A stretch of DNA of 64,000 bases, from contig JBAIZL010000002.1 of assembly GCA_036971475.1 (NCBI GenBank), positions 48,116,229-48,180,228 on the forward strand, written 5' to 3'. The translations under genes were made by a program, and so were the position numbers. The stretch is from Prosapia bicincta (taxonomy: Eukaryota; Arthropoda; Insecta; Hemiptera; Cercopidae). Shown piece by piece: positions 11,194-24,778 of the stretch (the first letter of the stretch is position 1; each line of letters starts with the position of its first letter). The notes under the pieces are model-generated. The model saw nothing but the letters and a program-made list of their open reading frames with translations, ran no database searches and was not told the DNA's origin.

Positions 11194-12806
11194 AGTCGAA
11201 CAAATGTAAACAAGGGCTCAAGGTTAAGGGCAATTACTTGTGTTTGTAAACACGGCCACACTGAAGTATCCGGTGGACGGGCGGGGAACGAGTTTATAAA
11301 AACATTCCTTGCAGCAAAATAAGCCGGAAGTACCAGAATAGTAGGGGGCAAAAAAGGCCTAAATGTATATGAAGCAGGACAAAGCCAATGGGATGTTCTA
11401 CGGAAATTCCAAAAATGTTTAACGAGAAAAGTTTAAGGGAGATGAGGCAAACTCAGGAACAATAACCTGATTTGTTACCATTAATCAAATCAACTGTGTT
11501 AACAATTATAAAATATCTTGTAATGTATTCTGTAAAATTGTATATGATGTTAAAAACATTAAGAAGTTTTATGACGGGTAAAGGGTTCTAGAATGTGAAC
11601 TTTACACTGATCATGAACCAGAAAATACGGTAATGCCTAATTAGAATATTGTTCAGTAATTGAACCAGTACGCGAGCGATAAGCTAAGTTAGGCAGGAAT
11701 TAAATTGTCAGGATGAATAATAAACTGATTTAAAGTAGAAACAAGATTAAGCAGTAGTTGAATAAGGCTAAATCTAGACTTTAAGATTAGCTACTTATTT
11801 GTAAAGTGACGAATGTTAAAATCTAAAACAAACTATTTAATAACTGAACCAACATTACAAAAGTATTATTCAGGAAGTCTTTGTGTATATTGAGCAAACA
11901 TTGGCGAGCTACATTCACTGCGTAAATCAAACAAGCTGGTTAAATCAAGCCACAATCAGGGAGATAGCAGGCGAATCTTAATAACTTGTACAACAAATAC
12001 ACAGTCAAACCTTGCAGAATCAAACAAGAAATTTGTGTGCATGAAATAGTGGGTCGTTAGATCAGACTTTCACTGGACAATATAAAACAAGAAAACTTGT
12101 GTACTGACGATCAAGGTCGAAAATAGAAACTTTGCATTGAAATCAGAAGCAATCGAAATTTATCAAGTGGACTTCGATAATTTAGACACAAGCCAGTTTT
12201 ATAAACTGTACAATCTAAAGATAGAGAATTTGAAAGGCAAGGTTCGTTCCGTTTGAATATGATAAGTAGGATTGTTGTCGTACTTTATTAGAATGTTTAC
12301 AAGCCAGCTCATTGACCTTGTCAGGTAAAATGGAATGTAGAATCCACGCAATAGTTAGCCGCTACGAAAGGTTTATCGGAAAGTAAACAAATTAAACTAG
12401 ATAAACTGTGCTTCCACAGCTGACACAATAATACGTAATAGTTAAGATATAAAAGGAATATGTTTAGAAAATAGTATTGTAGGATTAGTTAGGTTTTAAT
12501 TGCAAGTCATTGTTTTTAAAGCCATAACTAGTATAAATGAAATTGACGTGGTAAATAGATAAAGGAAATGACAGCCATTAGTGTGGTGAATAATGTGTAA
12601 TTTGACAAAATAAAAGTTAGTGTAAACAAAAGTGACTAATAAATTGCTAATTGACTTGTGTTTGAAGTGTTTCAGGGTGAAAACTTCTCAAGAGACAAGA
12701 GAGTAATAATAAGAAAATTTTGTAATAGAATAAGATAGTTTAAGTAAGAGTAAGATAAGGAATTGGTAAAAAATATTTTAACAAAGTAAAACATTTTTAA
12801 CCTCTC
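11055..12806 (+). other. Degenerate/deleted pol and 3' internal region
   Basis: This 1.75-kb stretch has no usable frame where a full gypsy element needs about 3 kb of RT, RNase H and integrase. A relic near 11,560-11,635 reads RSFMTGKGF and, in another frame, CELYTDHEP. That resembles the gypsy RNase H segment containing TDH. No integrase HHCC or DDE motif is visible. The element must depend on proteins supplied in trans. Confidence 0.55.
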
Positions 12807-12818
12807 AGACGGGGAAAT
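12807..12818 (+). other. Polypurine tract candidate
   Basis: Purine-rich AGACGGGGAAAT lies immediately 5' of the 3' LTR, the position required for plus-strand priming. Confidence 0.65.
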
Positions 12819-14834
12819 TGCAACGGGCTGGGGACCGTCGCAAGTGGGAAATAAGTAATTTCCTGTTTTTTAGAAATAAAGCTGTTTTTAAAATAATCAA
12901 GTAGGGAATTATACAATTAATAAAGAGGGAAAAATTAAATAAAACAGTAAATAGAATAGTTAAGCCACATTAAAGAATGTTATAAAATAAATTTGTAATA
13001 ACTAACTAAATTTGAACATCGAGAGTGAAGCGAAAAAATTCTAAGTGCCTAAAAAAGCTATTTTTCGAACCAAACCACGTAGAACTTTCATCGACATTTT
13101 AAAAGAACCACAATAACCTAGAATGAACATTAGAGAAAACAGAATTCAAAAAACTTAAGAAACAAAAAAGTTACAGCCGTTTAAATAAAATAGACATTTT
13201 TTAGTGTTCTAAAATTAATTATCAAACTATGCAAGCTAAAACAGATTCGTTGCCCGACTTGCCTGTACAAGGAATAAATCGAGCGATAGCAAACTTTGCA
13301 GGCGGGGTGCGGTAGGTTAAATTCACCGCTATATATACTTGGTCTCTAAGCCTTTAGAGACAGTCTGTAATAATTTTTTAACACGAGGTGCCGCGGGACG
13401 CTATGCTGGACCGCGAGTAGAAACCGTCAGCAGGCCAGATGGACCATAACCTCAGCGCTTTCGACATCCAGGACCACCAAGGATGAAGGCGCCAGACTCA
13501 GCCTCCAGGACGCTCGAATAGAGGGAAACCACCACCGACGAACCAGGGATGGCGACTTCCGGTGTCCAAGGACCAGGGAATCCAGACGAGGGACCCCGAG
13601 GACCGGCAGGAACATCTTTGGCAAGTCATTTTCTTTATTCGAAATCAGTCACGTCAAATTTAGTTGGTTAATTTTATTAAATTCAAACACATTTGCAAGC
13701 TTAAAACAATGACTTCACTCTTTATAAAATTTTAATAAATTGTATGCTAAGTAAATGAATTTATGTGTTCAGAATATCTAAAATAATAAATATTAAAATT
13801 ACAAAAGATTTTTGGCCATAAGCCGTTTAGTAAAAGGAAATGAGAAATTTTCGAATATTATAAACTTAAAAATTAAAGGTCATAAAATATGAATTTACCA
13901 ATTCCATATAGGAGATAAAATATTATTATGTGTAATTTTGAAAATGATTTTATGTTAATGTAAATGTAATAAATCTATATGCAAAGTATAATTTTTTAAA
14001 GCATAAGAAACAAGAAGTAACTCAGTGAATTGTTTTGCTAATATAATTGTGTAATACTTTGAAGGATAAATTTTCTTTTTTATTTCAATAAATAGAGTTA
14101 AATATGTCATAAAAATCAACATTATTTGCATTCCATCCTGTGTCAAATAACCAATAAAAACTGTTTAGCTTTTTCCAACTAATATAAAAATGATTATCAA
14201 ATCAGTAAACAAATTTAATTAAATTTCATTAAATGGCAATAGATAAAGCCTAATGTTTTAAAGAGTTTCTCTCTACTAATTTCATGAGCTAGTCTAAAGA
14301 TTAGTTGGTTTTTTGTAATAAAAGTCCAGAAATTTATCTACTGGCAGATTGTGTTTAAGAGGACACAGGAGCCTTTTAAAATAGGTATTTTTAAACACAA
14401 TCATATTTTGCACGTTCCCTTGCTGTTTCTGCAGATCATCATCAGGTGGTAAGACTCTGTGTTTATTATGTGTATTATTCTAAATGTGTTTCTTTCCAGC
14501 TGACTATTAATATGACATGTGTGACTATACTTAGACCATACACAAGTGATAAACTTATTTAGGAGTGTTTATACGTTTTTAAATAGTAGTCAGCGGGAAT
14601 AGGCTTGTTGTGGGGTTTGGCCCTACGAGCAGGAAACATACACTTAACTCTGGGAGTTTAGCACGGTTTTACCAGCAGGGTGATAGGCAGATTTTTGGTT
14701 GTTTATAAATATGTTTCCTTGTAAACAATTAAATTTTAGTATTCTGCAAGAAAGGATTTAAACAACACAACGACCGCGTAGTGCTGCGGTGGTAGGGACG
14801 GTTAAAAAGAAAGGACAGGTGGGGGGACGTTGCA
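12819..14834 (+). repeat. 3' LTR
   Basis: 2,016 bp, nearly identical to 5,627-7,646, ending GTTGCA and followed by the ATAC duplication at 14,835-14,838. TATA at 13,330-13,337. It repeats the antisense CTGATGA...GAAAC motif at 14,422-14,446. Confidence 0.93.
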
Positions 14835-14838
14835 ATAC

Positions 14839-16915
14839 ACACACAATATCAACCCCAGCACGAAAAACGCATAATGGGAAACATTTTTAATTAAAAAAAA
14901 AGTTCGAAACATTTTTTTTTAAATGACTTGAATTATTTTTTCCTAATTTTAAACTTAAATGAAATGTTATTTTGAAAATGAAGCGATGTTATTTCCCAGC
15001 AACAAAAATCGTTTTTAATTATACCAAACTCTAATTTTCACGTAGAAACACCATCGACATTTCATTGTGATCAGCGGACAAAATCTGAGAAAATTGGAAG
15101 ATATGAAAAATCGTTTAATCGCAACCAAAAAAATTTAAAGCCTTTCAATTTAAAACAGATAGTTTATTTATTAGGATGAGAGAAGGGAAATATGGGAAAT
15201 CAGTTTCATGATTTCAAGCAATTTATGATTGGTTGTAATGGGTACAGAGTAAGGGTTATCAAAAAGCTGCTAGCTGAATGGACGCTAAGGCGAATGCAGT
15301 CTGGAAACAAAACGGAAGACGGCTAGAAATTTGTCAGGATCGAAATTCGTTTTTAAAACTGTGAGTAATTAGTAGAGAATGTGCGACTAAAGACTACTGG
15401 TGATGCCAAAACGTAGAATTCGTGTTTTCCCGGAGTGAGTTTTAGAGTTACTCTCCCTAAAACTTAACATTTAACTTCTGTGCTCAAAGAGCATTTTGAT
15501 TTCAAAATTTTAAAAAACTACATGTCGTGTGATGTTCATAAATGCTAAATTATAAACAGAAGTTTAAAGGTAAAATTGATTTGCTAGAAATTAGGCTTGA
15601 AGTGGTTTTATAACGCTGAAAGAAATCTCGAAAACTGTTGAAGAAAATTTAAAATTAAATAAAATTTTCGTGAAGTAAAATTTATAAATTTATTAAGGAA
15701 AAGTTAGAATTCATGAATAACGAGCTTTTAATAAAAGGCCTTTTAAAATTTAAATTAAAATCCAATCTGATTAATTCATCAAACATCAAGAAAGAAGATA
15801 AAGAAGAGATCCAGTGCAGCCGAACCAAAAATGACCTACGCAGTGCGAGAGCATGGGGAGAGGGAGAGAGGGAGATTTCACACTAGGACCAAGGACCATA
15901 AACGCCGGAACAAGGATCGATCTAGGAGATAATTCTGGTGAAAATAAATAGGTAAAACAAGTTAGCGCTATCTTTGTTTATCTTTAAACTTTTAAATTTT
16001 GAATAAATAGTATTAGTTTATAAACAAATAAATACATAAATAAGTTTTAAGATGATGTAATAGTAGAATAATTAATGTTTTTCTTAGTACTAGAGGTTTA
16101 AATAGTTTGAGGAATTTTTTGAAAATATTTTTTAAAGAAATGTCAATTATTATTTTTTTATTTTTTTAGTTAATATAAATTTAGTTAAATATAATAAGAG
16201 TGAATGCGAGTTTCGATAGTAAATTTGAAATCGAATATATGACTAATTATTAAAAGAAGTAGTAAAGGGGAATAGCATCATATTAGTATAAAAAGATCAT
16301 TTTTATAAAACCTTCTTTCAATATTGTTTATCTTTGGAGGTTATTATATGTTTTGTTTTTGATATACCTTTACAGGTTTTATACTTAATTTCTCTAATGT
16401 ATTACGGGTTAGATTTAACAATTGAGGTTAAATAATAGAATTTATAGTGAATCGTTTTCAATAAAATTTAGAAAGTTGAAATTGAAATTTTGAATTTTAA
16501 AATATTTATTTTATACAATTAAATAAGAATAAATTCCTGTAGCAGGGAATATTTTATATAAACAAAAATCGAGAGTTTTTACTAACGTAATAATAAGAGT
16601 TATATTTATTTTTCACTTAACAATTTTCTTAAATAATCTTACAATCTGGCCATTAAGCTGTAATGCTTTTAAAAATTACATTCCCCGAGATATAGTGCCT
16701 CAAAGAGTTAAATATCAGTAAGTTAGGTTTTTTAAAACTAAAGTCCAATGACTGGTTCTGTAGTACAATTTAACAAGCAGCGGTACAGGTTCTGGCTAGT
16801 GTCAGATTTGTTTGTTTCAAATTTTACCTGGTTCGGCTGTTTACAGGTAAGTGTGAATCCAGAGGGAAACGGCAAAAAGGAGGAGTCTGAGTGCAGTGGG
16901 TAGGTAGACCGTCGC

Positions 16916-16916
<1 letters not shown>
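14839..16916 (+). mobile_element. Possible diverged solo LTR related to the adjacent element
   Basis: No gene is visible. Several colinear landmarks match the neighbouring LTR. GAAGCGA is followed by CACGTAGAA, then CATCGACATTT (15,038-15,062 versus 5,884-5,908), with TTAAAGCC...AAACAGATAG about 98 bp later, as in the LTR (ACAGCC...AAATAGACA at 97 bp). The far end (ACGGCAAAAAGGAGGAG...GACCGTCGCA, up to 16,916) resembles the purine-rich LTR end. A left boundary cannot be defined, and the younger element may have inserted into or beside it. Needs alignment. Confidence 0.4.
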
Positions 16917-16989
<73 letters not shown>

Positions 16990-16997
16990 AATATATA

Positions 16998-17044
<47 letters not shown>
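16917..17044. repeat. Compound (AC)n-(AT)n microsatellite
   Basis: AC run to about 16,950, then AT-rich arrays to 17,044. A second (TA)n array lies at 17,201-17,249. Open frames across the AC run are artefacts. Confidence 0.95.
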
Positions 17045-17047
<3 letters not shown>

Positions 17048-17196
17048 AATCCTTTAAGGGACTCTATAAAGTCCAGATGTAGTCATAGAACTATAAGCTG
17101 CTTCGAAAATGTTGATAATGCAGAAAAAGCCAATCAGCAAAATGTTTCAATGTAAGAATAAAAATAAAATATTTTTTTTAATGAAAGTGTCATTTA

Positions 17197-17249
<53 letters not shown>

Positions 17250-17252
<3 letters not shown>

Positions 17253-19141
17253 TGGATATAAACATATGAATATACACCAGGATTATGATCTATATAAAAC
17301 ACCTGATAAATACTATAAAATTCTTTTGACTACAATCTACAGATATAAATATGACTCAGCATTCCATAAAACAAATAGTGAGGGATTGGCACATTATTCA
17401 GAACATATGGTACCCAGCTAACACATATCCCGTACATTGCATTAATAAACCGACCGCTATTATTTAAAGAACCGGGTAAGGCTATAAAGGCCAACATATT
17501 GCCACATGTGTGACAGTCTATTGTGACCCCTTGGAACGGAACCAATACGACCCTTATATGACACGTGCCTTTTAAATTTACTCTGGCGACAATTTACTAC
17601 GCCCGATAAACTACGCCTGTATTACATATCGTTAATCCACAAAGATTTTCGAAACGACGTCGACGTACGTGCGTCAACTATGTTTCAAGCTCGAATGGTA
17701 TGGAAATAAAAACGCTTAAAACTGTCCAATTCAACTATTTTTCGTTAATTTCCTTTTATTTTCTAACAATATGGTTTCATTAGGCCTACGTCTTATAGGT
17801 TCTTCTGCAAAGTTAGATTGTTTAGTTTCTCGTCAGTTCTTAACTCTACTTAATTAATTGGACGTTATTTAATTGGGCGCGTTTTCAATTATCTGAGTTA
17901 CCAATCAAAAGCATACCTAAACCATGAAAGGAATTATTCATGAACAATAAAAGTATTACAATAAAAGTTTCGTTGAATTCAATCTTCAACACACCAGAAT
18001 TATTTGGTTTGCAAGTGAATTTTAATTCAGAAAATCCGAAGCACATTCAATAACAAATCGAAAGCTAAAAACCATACAGATAGAAATGTTGTATTTTTTA
18101 TCACAGTGTACTGCTATTCCCTGCATTAACACATTACATTTTGTTAACGCATTTTGGCTAACCTCCATTAGTCAGAACTTTATAAAGACTATTTTAACTG
18201 GAACACTAAAAATAATAATAGATTTTACAACATCAACACTGATACACTGATAAAAACCTTTTCACATTAGTCTTCTTTTTCTTAAAATTGTTTTCATAAA
18301 TTCTAAAAATGACTATAGTTACAGGTTTGGGACCAACTTTATTCAATTTTCCAGTACAATTTACATAAACCCTCTGCAATTTATATCTTAAACTACGCCC
18401 TACATATCTCAGTATGGTTTTACTATATGTAGTAATTCACAACCAGACGAATCATTCGCCGACTCTTACTCGTAAATGAAGCCTTTTTAGACCTATGTTT
18501 ATATCAACTGTAATAATGATTTCCCTAATGAAAGACCCCGGAAAGTTTCCCCATTTCTTTCTTAAACTCTCTGTATTAGAATCAATGTACGTCATATACA
18601 CGAATACTTATAAATATATTACATGAAATATTTTCATAAATTAACTTATTGTTAAATATTGTTTGAGAATATTTACTAATCGAAATAAATACAACAATTT
18701 GTACATAAACTAATGTTTTTACGCAACTTCGCCGAGTAATCGTTCTAGAATTACAAAAATCTCTTTTATTTATAGAATTAAAATTCTATTACTTAAGCAT
18801 TTCTAGTTGTATGGTTTATTTATAATTACATGCAATGCTGACAATAGTAATAAATTAAATTTTGGTAATATGATGAACATATTATATATAAGTAATTAAT
18901 ATGAAACCTGAAATAATATTGAATTCACTGCTTCATAATTCGTTTAGAAAGGAAAAACATTTTCTTACATATTGCTTTACAATATTCTAAAGAGAAAAGT
19001 AATAATTGCAAATATGAGAGGAGCGTATAACTTTAGTATCGGGGATTGATTTGGTTTTGCTAATGAGATCTGCCTTTACAACACGAGCAGCGATTTGGAA
19101 CAGTGAACAGCAATGTGGAACTCAAGTTACATAGAACTTAC
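17250..19141. other. Non-coding, presumably downstream intron of the Klingon-like gene
   Basis: This stretch lies 3' of the minus-strand exon. No second Ig exon was recognised here. A 71-codon minus frame at 17,330-17,545 has no family motif. CpG-containing palindromic sequence (ACGTCGACGT) occurs near 17,655. Confidence 0.4.
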
Positions 19142-19342
19142 CGAGTATTTCAACCGTGTGAATTTGATCCCGGTTATCTCCGTCGCCTATCTGACACACA
19201 TAGTCCCCGGCATCTTGAGGCATTACGTTGCCGATCTCCAAGTTGAACCCTTCAACTAACCTAAATCTTGGATCTCTTATCACCATGATCTTGTCAGCTG
19301 TTAGAACGGAACTGCCCCGCCTCCAGAGCAGAACGTAAGATC
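19142..19342 (-). CDS. klg: Klingon-like Ig cell-adhesion protein, exon for second half of Ig domain 1
   Basis: On the minus strand, TTGCAG precedes the exon (acceptor at 19,343-19,344) and GTAAGT follows it (donor at 19,140-19,141). It is 201 bp, starts and ends in phase 1, and is open throughout. The 66 whole codons read YVLLWRRGSSVLTADK, then RDPRFRLVEGFNLEI, then PQDAGDYVCQIGDGDNRDQ and IHTVEIL. These supply the core Trp, the DxGxYxC motif with the second disulfide Cys, and the G-strand of an I-set Ig domain. It joins in frame to the exon at 45,099-45,206. Sequence features point to Klingon, an insect homophilic, membrane-anchored adhesion protein acting in neurons and photoreceptors; lachesin-like relatives are the alternative. 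The rest of the gene lies outside recognised sequence. Confidence 0.85.
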
Positions 19343-19876
19343 CTGCAAGATAAACGTAAGCATATTATTACACATGTTATACAATGCCTATTTTAGTTAG
19401 CCTAAATTTCCATAAGTATAATTTTACATATTGATGAAATAACATTTTCCATAAAGGGCTATCAATACTACTTGCAGATATAATTATTACAAATTATACT
19501 TTGTTGAAAAATCTCTAAAATAAACTTAAATTTAAAGTTAGGTATTATATGTATTAATTTTTATTATAGAGTTACGTTTAATGATCGGCTGACAATAAAG
19601 TAAGTTGATAGACTATATTAATTAAATGCAACCTGAAAAAGAACCTATATTGATTCTATAAGATTTCTCTTTGAGTAGCTTTATGTACCGATATCTTACA
19701 TCTGTTGTCCTGGGTATTAATTATGATCAATTTAGTAAATTATTTTTATACATGCTTCTTATACTACATATTTGTATCTGCTTTTGATGATAGTACTACT
19801 TTAAAATTTTCTTCACTATCTGTACCACGTTGAGGATTAACAGTTACTTGGAAACAATAACCTTTGAGAGATATAA

Positions 19877-19878
<2 letters not shown>

Positions 19879-19921
<43 letters not shown>

Positions 19922-19931
19922 CAGACAGACA
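19879..19931. repeat. (GA)n microsatellite
   Basis: GA run followed by GACA and GAAA variants. The overlapping open frame is an artefact of the repeat. Confidence 0.9.
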
Positions 19932-22149
19932 GAGAAAGAGAAAGGGTTTTAAAAGAATCGTAAGATTAATCTTGAACGTGATTGAAATTTTAACAAATAA
20001 ATTTAAAAGTCATGTTGTTATTCACCTATTCATTGGAATCCTACGAAAAACTGTTTTCTATACGAGATGTTCGAATTCTATCTCTAATACATAAATATTT
20101 TGTAAGCAGTGTAAAAACATTTTGTAAGAGTAATATATTCCCCAATCAAACATGCTCTTATTACATAAATTAGGCTACTATGTAAATATTTTTTATAGCA
20201 GGTTTGTTTAATTATTATACTGACATTAGGTTAATAAATCAATTAATTAATTTAAATAACTAAAATTTTACAATGTTCCGTATAAGCGTATTTCAAATTT
20301 CATTATTACACTTCGTAAACACAGCATAAACATTACAGTAATATTACTTTATTTCATTTTTTAAAATTTTTGAGATGATATAACCTCTGGTTATATTTGA
20401 AATAAAATACGAATGTTAAACATATTATTATAAAGGAATAACCCACAGAGGTGTACATTTTTAATCGCTCACTTAACGGAATCAATATTAAAATAATACT
20501 GAACAAAAATATTTGGTAAATAAAAATATTTAAATTGAATGTAAACCTTGACGGTAAAAAGTATTACAAGGAAATATCTATTAAAAGTTGGCAGTATGAG
20601 ATGCAGGGGATGATTCCACCCTTATTTGATCCTCACTCCCCTTTCAACGGAGTGGAGCGTGCAGTATTCTTTTATTTAATACTTTATCTCTCCCAACACA
20701 TAAAGCGCAATTTATTCTCATAGAAAAATAAACGAATGCTTATTTTTATCTTCGTGCCCTTTTGTCGGAGTCGAATTTCAGTTTTGTTTATTTTAAAAAC
20801 ATTCTAAATTACCATTTGAAATCAAAGTTTGATATCTGTTTATTGTTTGTAATGTTTTTATTTTCTGAATTCAATTAAAAAAATAACTCTTCGGAACAAA
20901 GACAATTTGTAGAAGAATAAAAATACCCAGTGAACTGAAGTTTGAATCATAAAATGTAGCTGAAAACGTATATAAGTGTCCAACACATTCCGTAAAAAAT
21001 GTCAATTTAAATTTAAATTTTCTTGTTTTATATTTATTGTTTTGTACCCTCAACACAATGGGTTAAACATTCACAGGGTGCACATGAAAATCATTACAAG
21101 GTTAAATTCATAGATTGAAAAATAAACATAAGAAGTTATAAAATATTATACGTCGTAAGTAAAATATAAATAAATATACGTCGTAGAGTTTCATTTTTAT
21201 AAACGTATATTTAAAACACTTTACAAACTTCACTTTGAAGTTTTGAACGAATTAAAGAGGTGTGTTTCTTCAATAGTTTTAATAAAGCCAAAGATAAACT
21301 ATCCTGAACTCAAATCATTGTTCCACATTTATATCTATTCGTTTTTTTTTTAAGACAAAAATATCTGAATCTAAGGGTCACCTAAAACCCTAACATTAAC
21401 TTGACTTTTACGTTATAATTGTTATTTAAAGAAATGTGTTCAAGAAATTCGCATTCTTTTATTTTAATCAAACAAAACAGTGTCATTTTGCTGTCATCAC
21501 ATTTAGAAAAATTGTAATCATACGATTTGAACCAATGTAACCGGTAAGAAATAATTTTCGCAAAATTGAGACGAGTATTTCATGTACAATAAAGTAAATA
21601 AATTTGTCTTAAAGATTACATTTTTATATTTCCATGAATTTAAAAAACTATACTCATAAGAAACGGGTATCGTATTTATTTAATGTAATTAGAAGCTTTT
21701 GATTAATTTTCTTTGCTGAAAAAAAAAACAGTATCATTTGTAATAATCTATTTGTATCTAAATTGTGATTTTTAATTTAACTATAATTCGTAAAACTAAA
21801 TTAATTAGCAAAATATTGAGAGTGAAATATTATTAGAATAACAACGCTATTAATATTTTGTTTGTATTACTTTCTAATAAATAACAAGTGAAATGTGCTT
21901 TTAGAACAAACATGCATATTTTGAATCACAAATATTTCATTCTTATTTTAGAAAAACGTTATATATTTTTTTAATTACATATTTTTTTTGAAACTTGCAA
22001 CTTTAATGAAATTAGTTAATAGAATAAAAGTATTTTGTCAATAATCCAAATTTATGAAATTCAATAAAAAATAAATCATGTTTTTTTTTTAAAATGCAGA
22101 AAATAGGTTTCAGTTAAATAACGTGCATAAGTGTAATAAACCGTAAAAC

Positions 22150-22800
22150 ATGTTCGACGCTGTTTCCGTAATGCCAGGAATTGGAGAAAAAGCATAAAAC
22201 GTCCCAACCCCCCAAGGTATTACTCAAAATGGAATATAAAATTGGTTTATCGATTTGCCAATATCTCCGGCCATCTTGTGTTGCCCTTTTCTACAACTCT
22301 TAATGGTATATAAACAACGTTTTTTACTACCCCCGATGTCAGCTCTCGCCCTTCTCGAGGCAAATAAATTTTGAAAAAGGATACGATAAATCATCCGCAA
22401 CCCCAGCGCATAGTCATCGATGATAATTTGCTGCCTTATTACGCAGAATGACTGGTCGGATTCTCCCCTACCTCCCTTTAAAGAGGCTTAGTCTTCTGTC
22501 TATTTTTGTGCATTAATGATATCATCTTTAGCACTCGTCATTCCTTGCTTCAATTATTCAGCGATCTGTGATTGGAAAGTGTTTGAACTTTATCAGCAGG
22601 AGACAGGAATGGATTTTCTGCTTAATGAATTAACTTTACATTCAGGAGCTTAGCGAAACGTTTACGCTGGGACGGATTGACTGCTTAAATTAATTAGAGA
22701 GCGTGAAAAGGCGTAATTTGTTTCAATTATCGTTAGTGCAACTGTCAATTTGTCGGGGCAGAAATCTTTAGCTTTATTGTGTGCAATTAGCTTCGTGAAG
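22150..22800. promoter_or_regulatory. Candidate conserved intronic regulatory block
   Basis: Within the very AT-rich intron this block is of balanced composition and free of simple repeats. It contains several homeodomain-type ATTA/TAAT cores (for example TTAATTA near 22,690), ATCGATGATAA and GATAAATC sites. It has no coding potential. The call is based only on composition and motif density. Confidence 0.25.
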
Positions 22801-24778
22801 TTATGCAATTTCTCATATTTTTTCTAAAAGTTAAAAAGAAAAAGCTTACTAATGCATTTCCTGTCACGCTGTATTTGTTGTTTTCCCATTCTTTTTGGAT
22901 TGATTTCCCCTTGAAGTTTAATTTTTCTTGAAAGTAACACTTGAAGCTTTACATGTTGGAGTTATACATTGTTTAAGATATAAAATTAGGATTTGTATCG
23001 AAAAAATGTTTTTTGAAGAGACAACAGAAGTAATAGTATATGTTATAACAGTATTTAACTTAAAAGCAATGATCTAAATACCAAATAAATTTATTAAAAC
23101 TTTTGTTGAACATTTGTTGAAAGTTGTTAAAAAGAGGCAAAATATATATTAAAAGTCGTCGAGTTCAAGCATTTCAATTAAAAATATTAAAACAAAAAGG
23201 AACAAACATAAATTGGTTTATTTATATTGAACGTAAGTAATAATTGCATATATTCGTATAGTAATAAACCAAATTGTCTGAATTATTGTCCATGGTCTAC
23301 ACAGTACTCATAATAACAAAATGAATAGGAAGAAGATATAATTTTGAGAAACTGATATCAGTAATTTCTTTTAAAGAATATACAGAGATTATCACAAAGA
23401 ACTTTACAACTTGCAAAAATTATATAACTTTTGTTAGCGGAATTAATTTTAAGGGAATATATAGTTCACTCCCACATAAATAAAAAGGGTCAATGTGACG
23501 TCAGCAGATTATGTGATGAACAACCCATCTGAATAGTGAGACTCACTGTAGAATTTAGATGCAGATTGCTGAACTGTGGCATAGATTCTTGCTCTGAGCA
23601 ATGGTAGAGAGCCCCTTAAAATATTAGCAATTACACATTCATTCGCTAATCCGAATAGAATAAAATCATACCTTATTACGTCCTTTTAATGTTGGGCCCC
23701 GTTAAACACATTGAATTGGTAAATCGGTGCGTCACAAGCTGTCTACCTAGAAACCTATTATTAAAAAAAACTCAAGGCAGTAATGAGGTTCGCCGTGTGA
23801 TCTGAAATAAAAACTGTATTCTTAGTCATCTTCGGCAATTTGTGGTATTGAATGTTTCAAGTCTATTCAGTTACACAATGCCGTTAATGGTTATCTCTCT
23901 TGTAAAGAGATAGGGAAGGAAACACTCGGAAAAAAGCAATAGATTTTGGGCAATCCCGGACATGTTTAATAACTTGACGAAATTTTTTACTGCTTATAGT
24001 TTTATAAACTAAACATTTCTGAAAGTCGATCCATCACATAGGATGTTATCATTGAAATATATTCATAAATCGAATTCAAATGAGATGTGTGCCAAACCTC
24101 CCCCGGAGTTCACATTCAACCTGTTCCTACATATGGTAAAAAAGTGTTTTACAAAATATCAACATAACCAAGTCTGTTAATCAACGTAAAAAATTAATAT
24201 GAACTTGAACATTGTTTAACATACACCCTTACTACTTTATTATTAGTAATAGTGCCGCATATAATTACAAATATACGAATAAATTAGTCTTTCTAATCCA
24301 AGAATGTATATATTCTGTTGGATGAAAGCAGTAAAATATGAAAGCAAATTATTCATCACATATCGTTTTCTAAGATAATTTCCTGGACTTTCCTGCAAAC
24401 TCTTTCACAAACCTATCAACATCAAGGTCCCGGTTCGTCTATAGACAGTATTCCGGAACATACGCTAAATGGGAAGAAACGACGCAATACCAAAAAAAGA
24501 TTATTGTTTTCGTCCAGTGACTTGTTAATTCACTTTAGACATTTCTAATAGATTGAAATTTTAGCAGAAAGTCTCTGAATGTCCAGATCGGGATAGACGT
24601 TTGGAACTCGAAACTTCGGAGAAAACGACGAACTTAAAAAAGAATTAGAAAAAATCCAAAATGATTGTAAGATTAATGTTGTCCTTCTACTAAGACTTTT
24701 TCTAAGTAAAACAAAGTTACTTGTCTTATAAAAGTATCATAAAATCAGTGTAAGACATCATAAAGAGACCCAAGCTGA

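Larger units (their letters stand above)
5627..14834 (+). mobile_element. Ty3/gypsy-type LTR retrotransposon, non-autonomous, recently inserted
   Basis: The element has two about 2.02-kb direct repeats that start TGCAAC and end GTTGCA, flanked by a 4-bp duplication ATAC (5,623-5,626 and 14,835-14,838). A tRNA-Lys-type primer binding site follows the 5' LTR and a purine-rich tract precedes the 3' LTR. Internally there are a gag with a coiled coil and a capsid-type region, an aspartic protease with DTG, and only the beginning of the RT region plus a short RNase H-like relic; most of RT and integrase is missing. Long LTRs, a 4-bp duplication and a tRNA-Lys primer are reminiscent of the Osvaldo/Ulysses group of gypsy elements. 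That affiliation is inference, because the RT that would settle it is deleted. Confidence 0.92.

Noticed and set aside
11185..11436. A frame reading GHTEVSGG...AGNEFIK that looks like a non-LTR-type RNase H
   Set aside because: It conflicts in frame with the duplicated pre-RT reading (NERPTESNKCKQG), contains a stop, and rests on a few residues. A BLASTX search would decide.
6235..14146. Identical minus-strand frames of 65 and 63 codons in both LTRs
   Set aside because: Duplicated only because the LTRs are duplicated; no motif.
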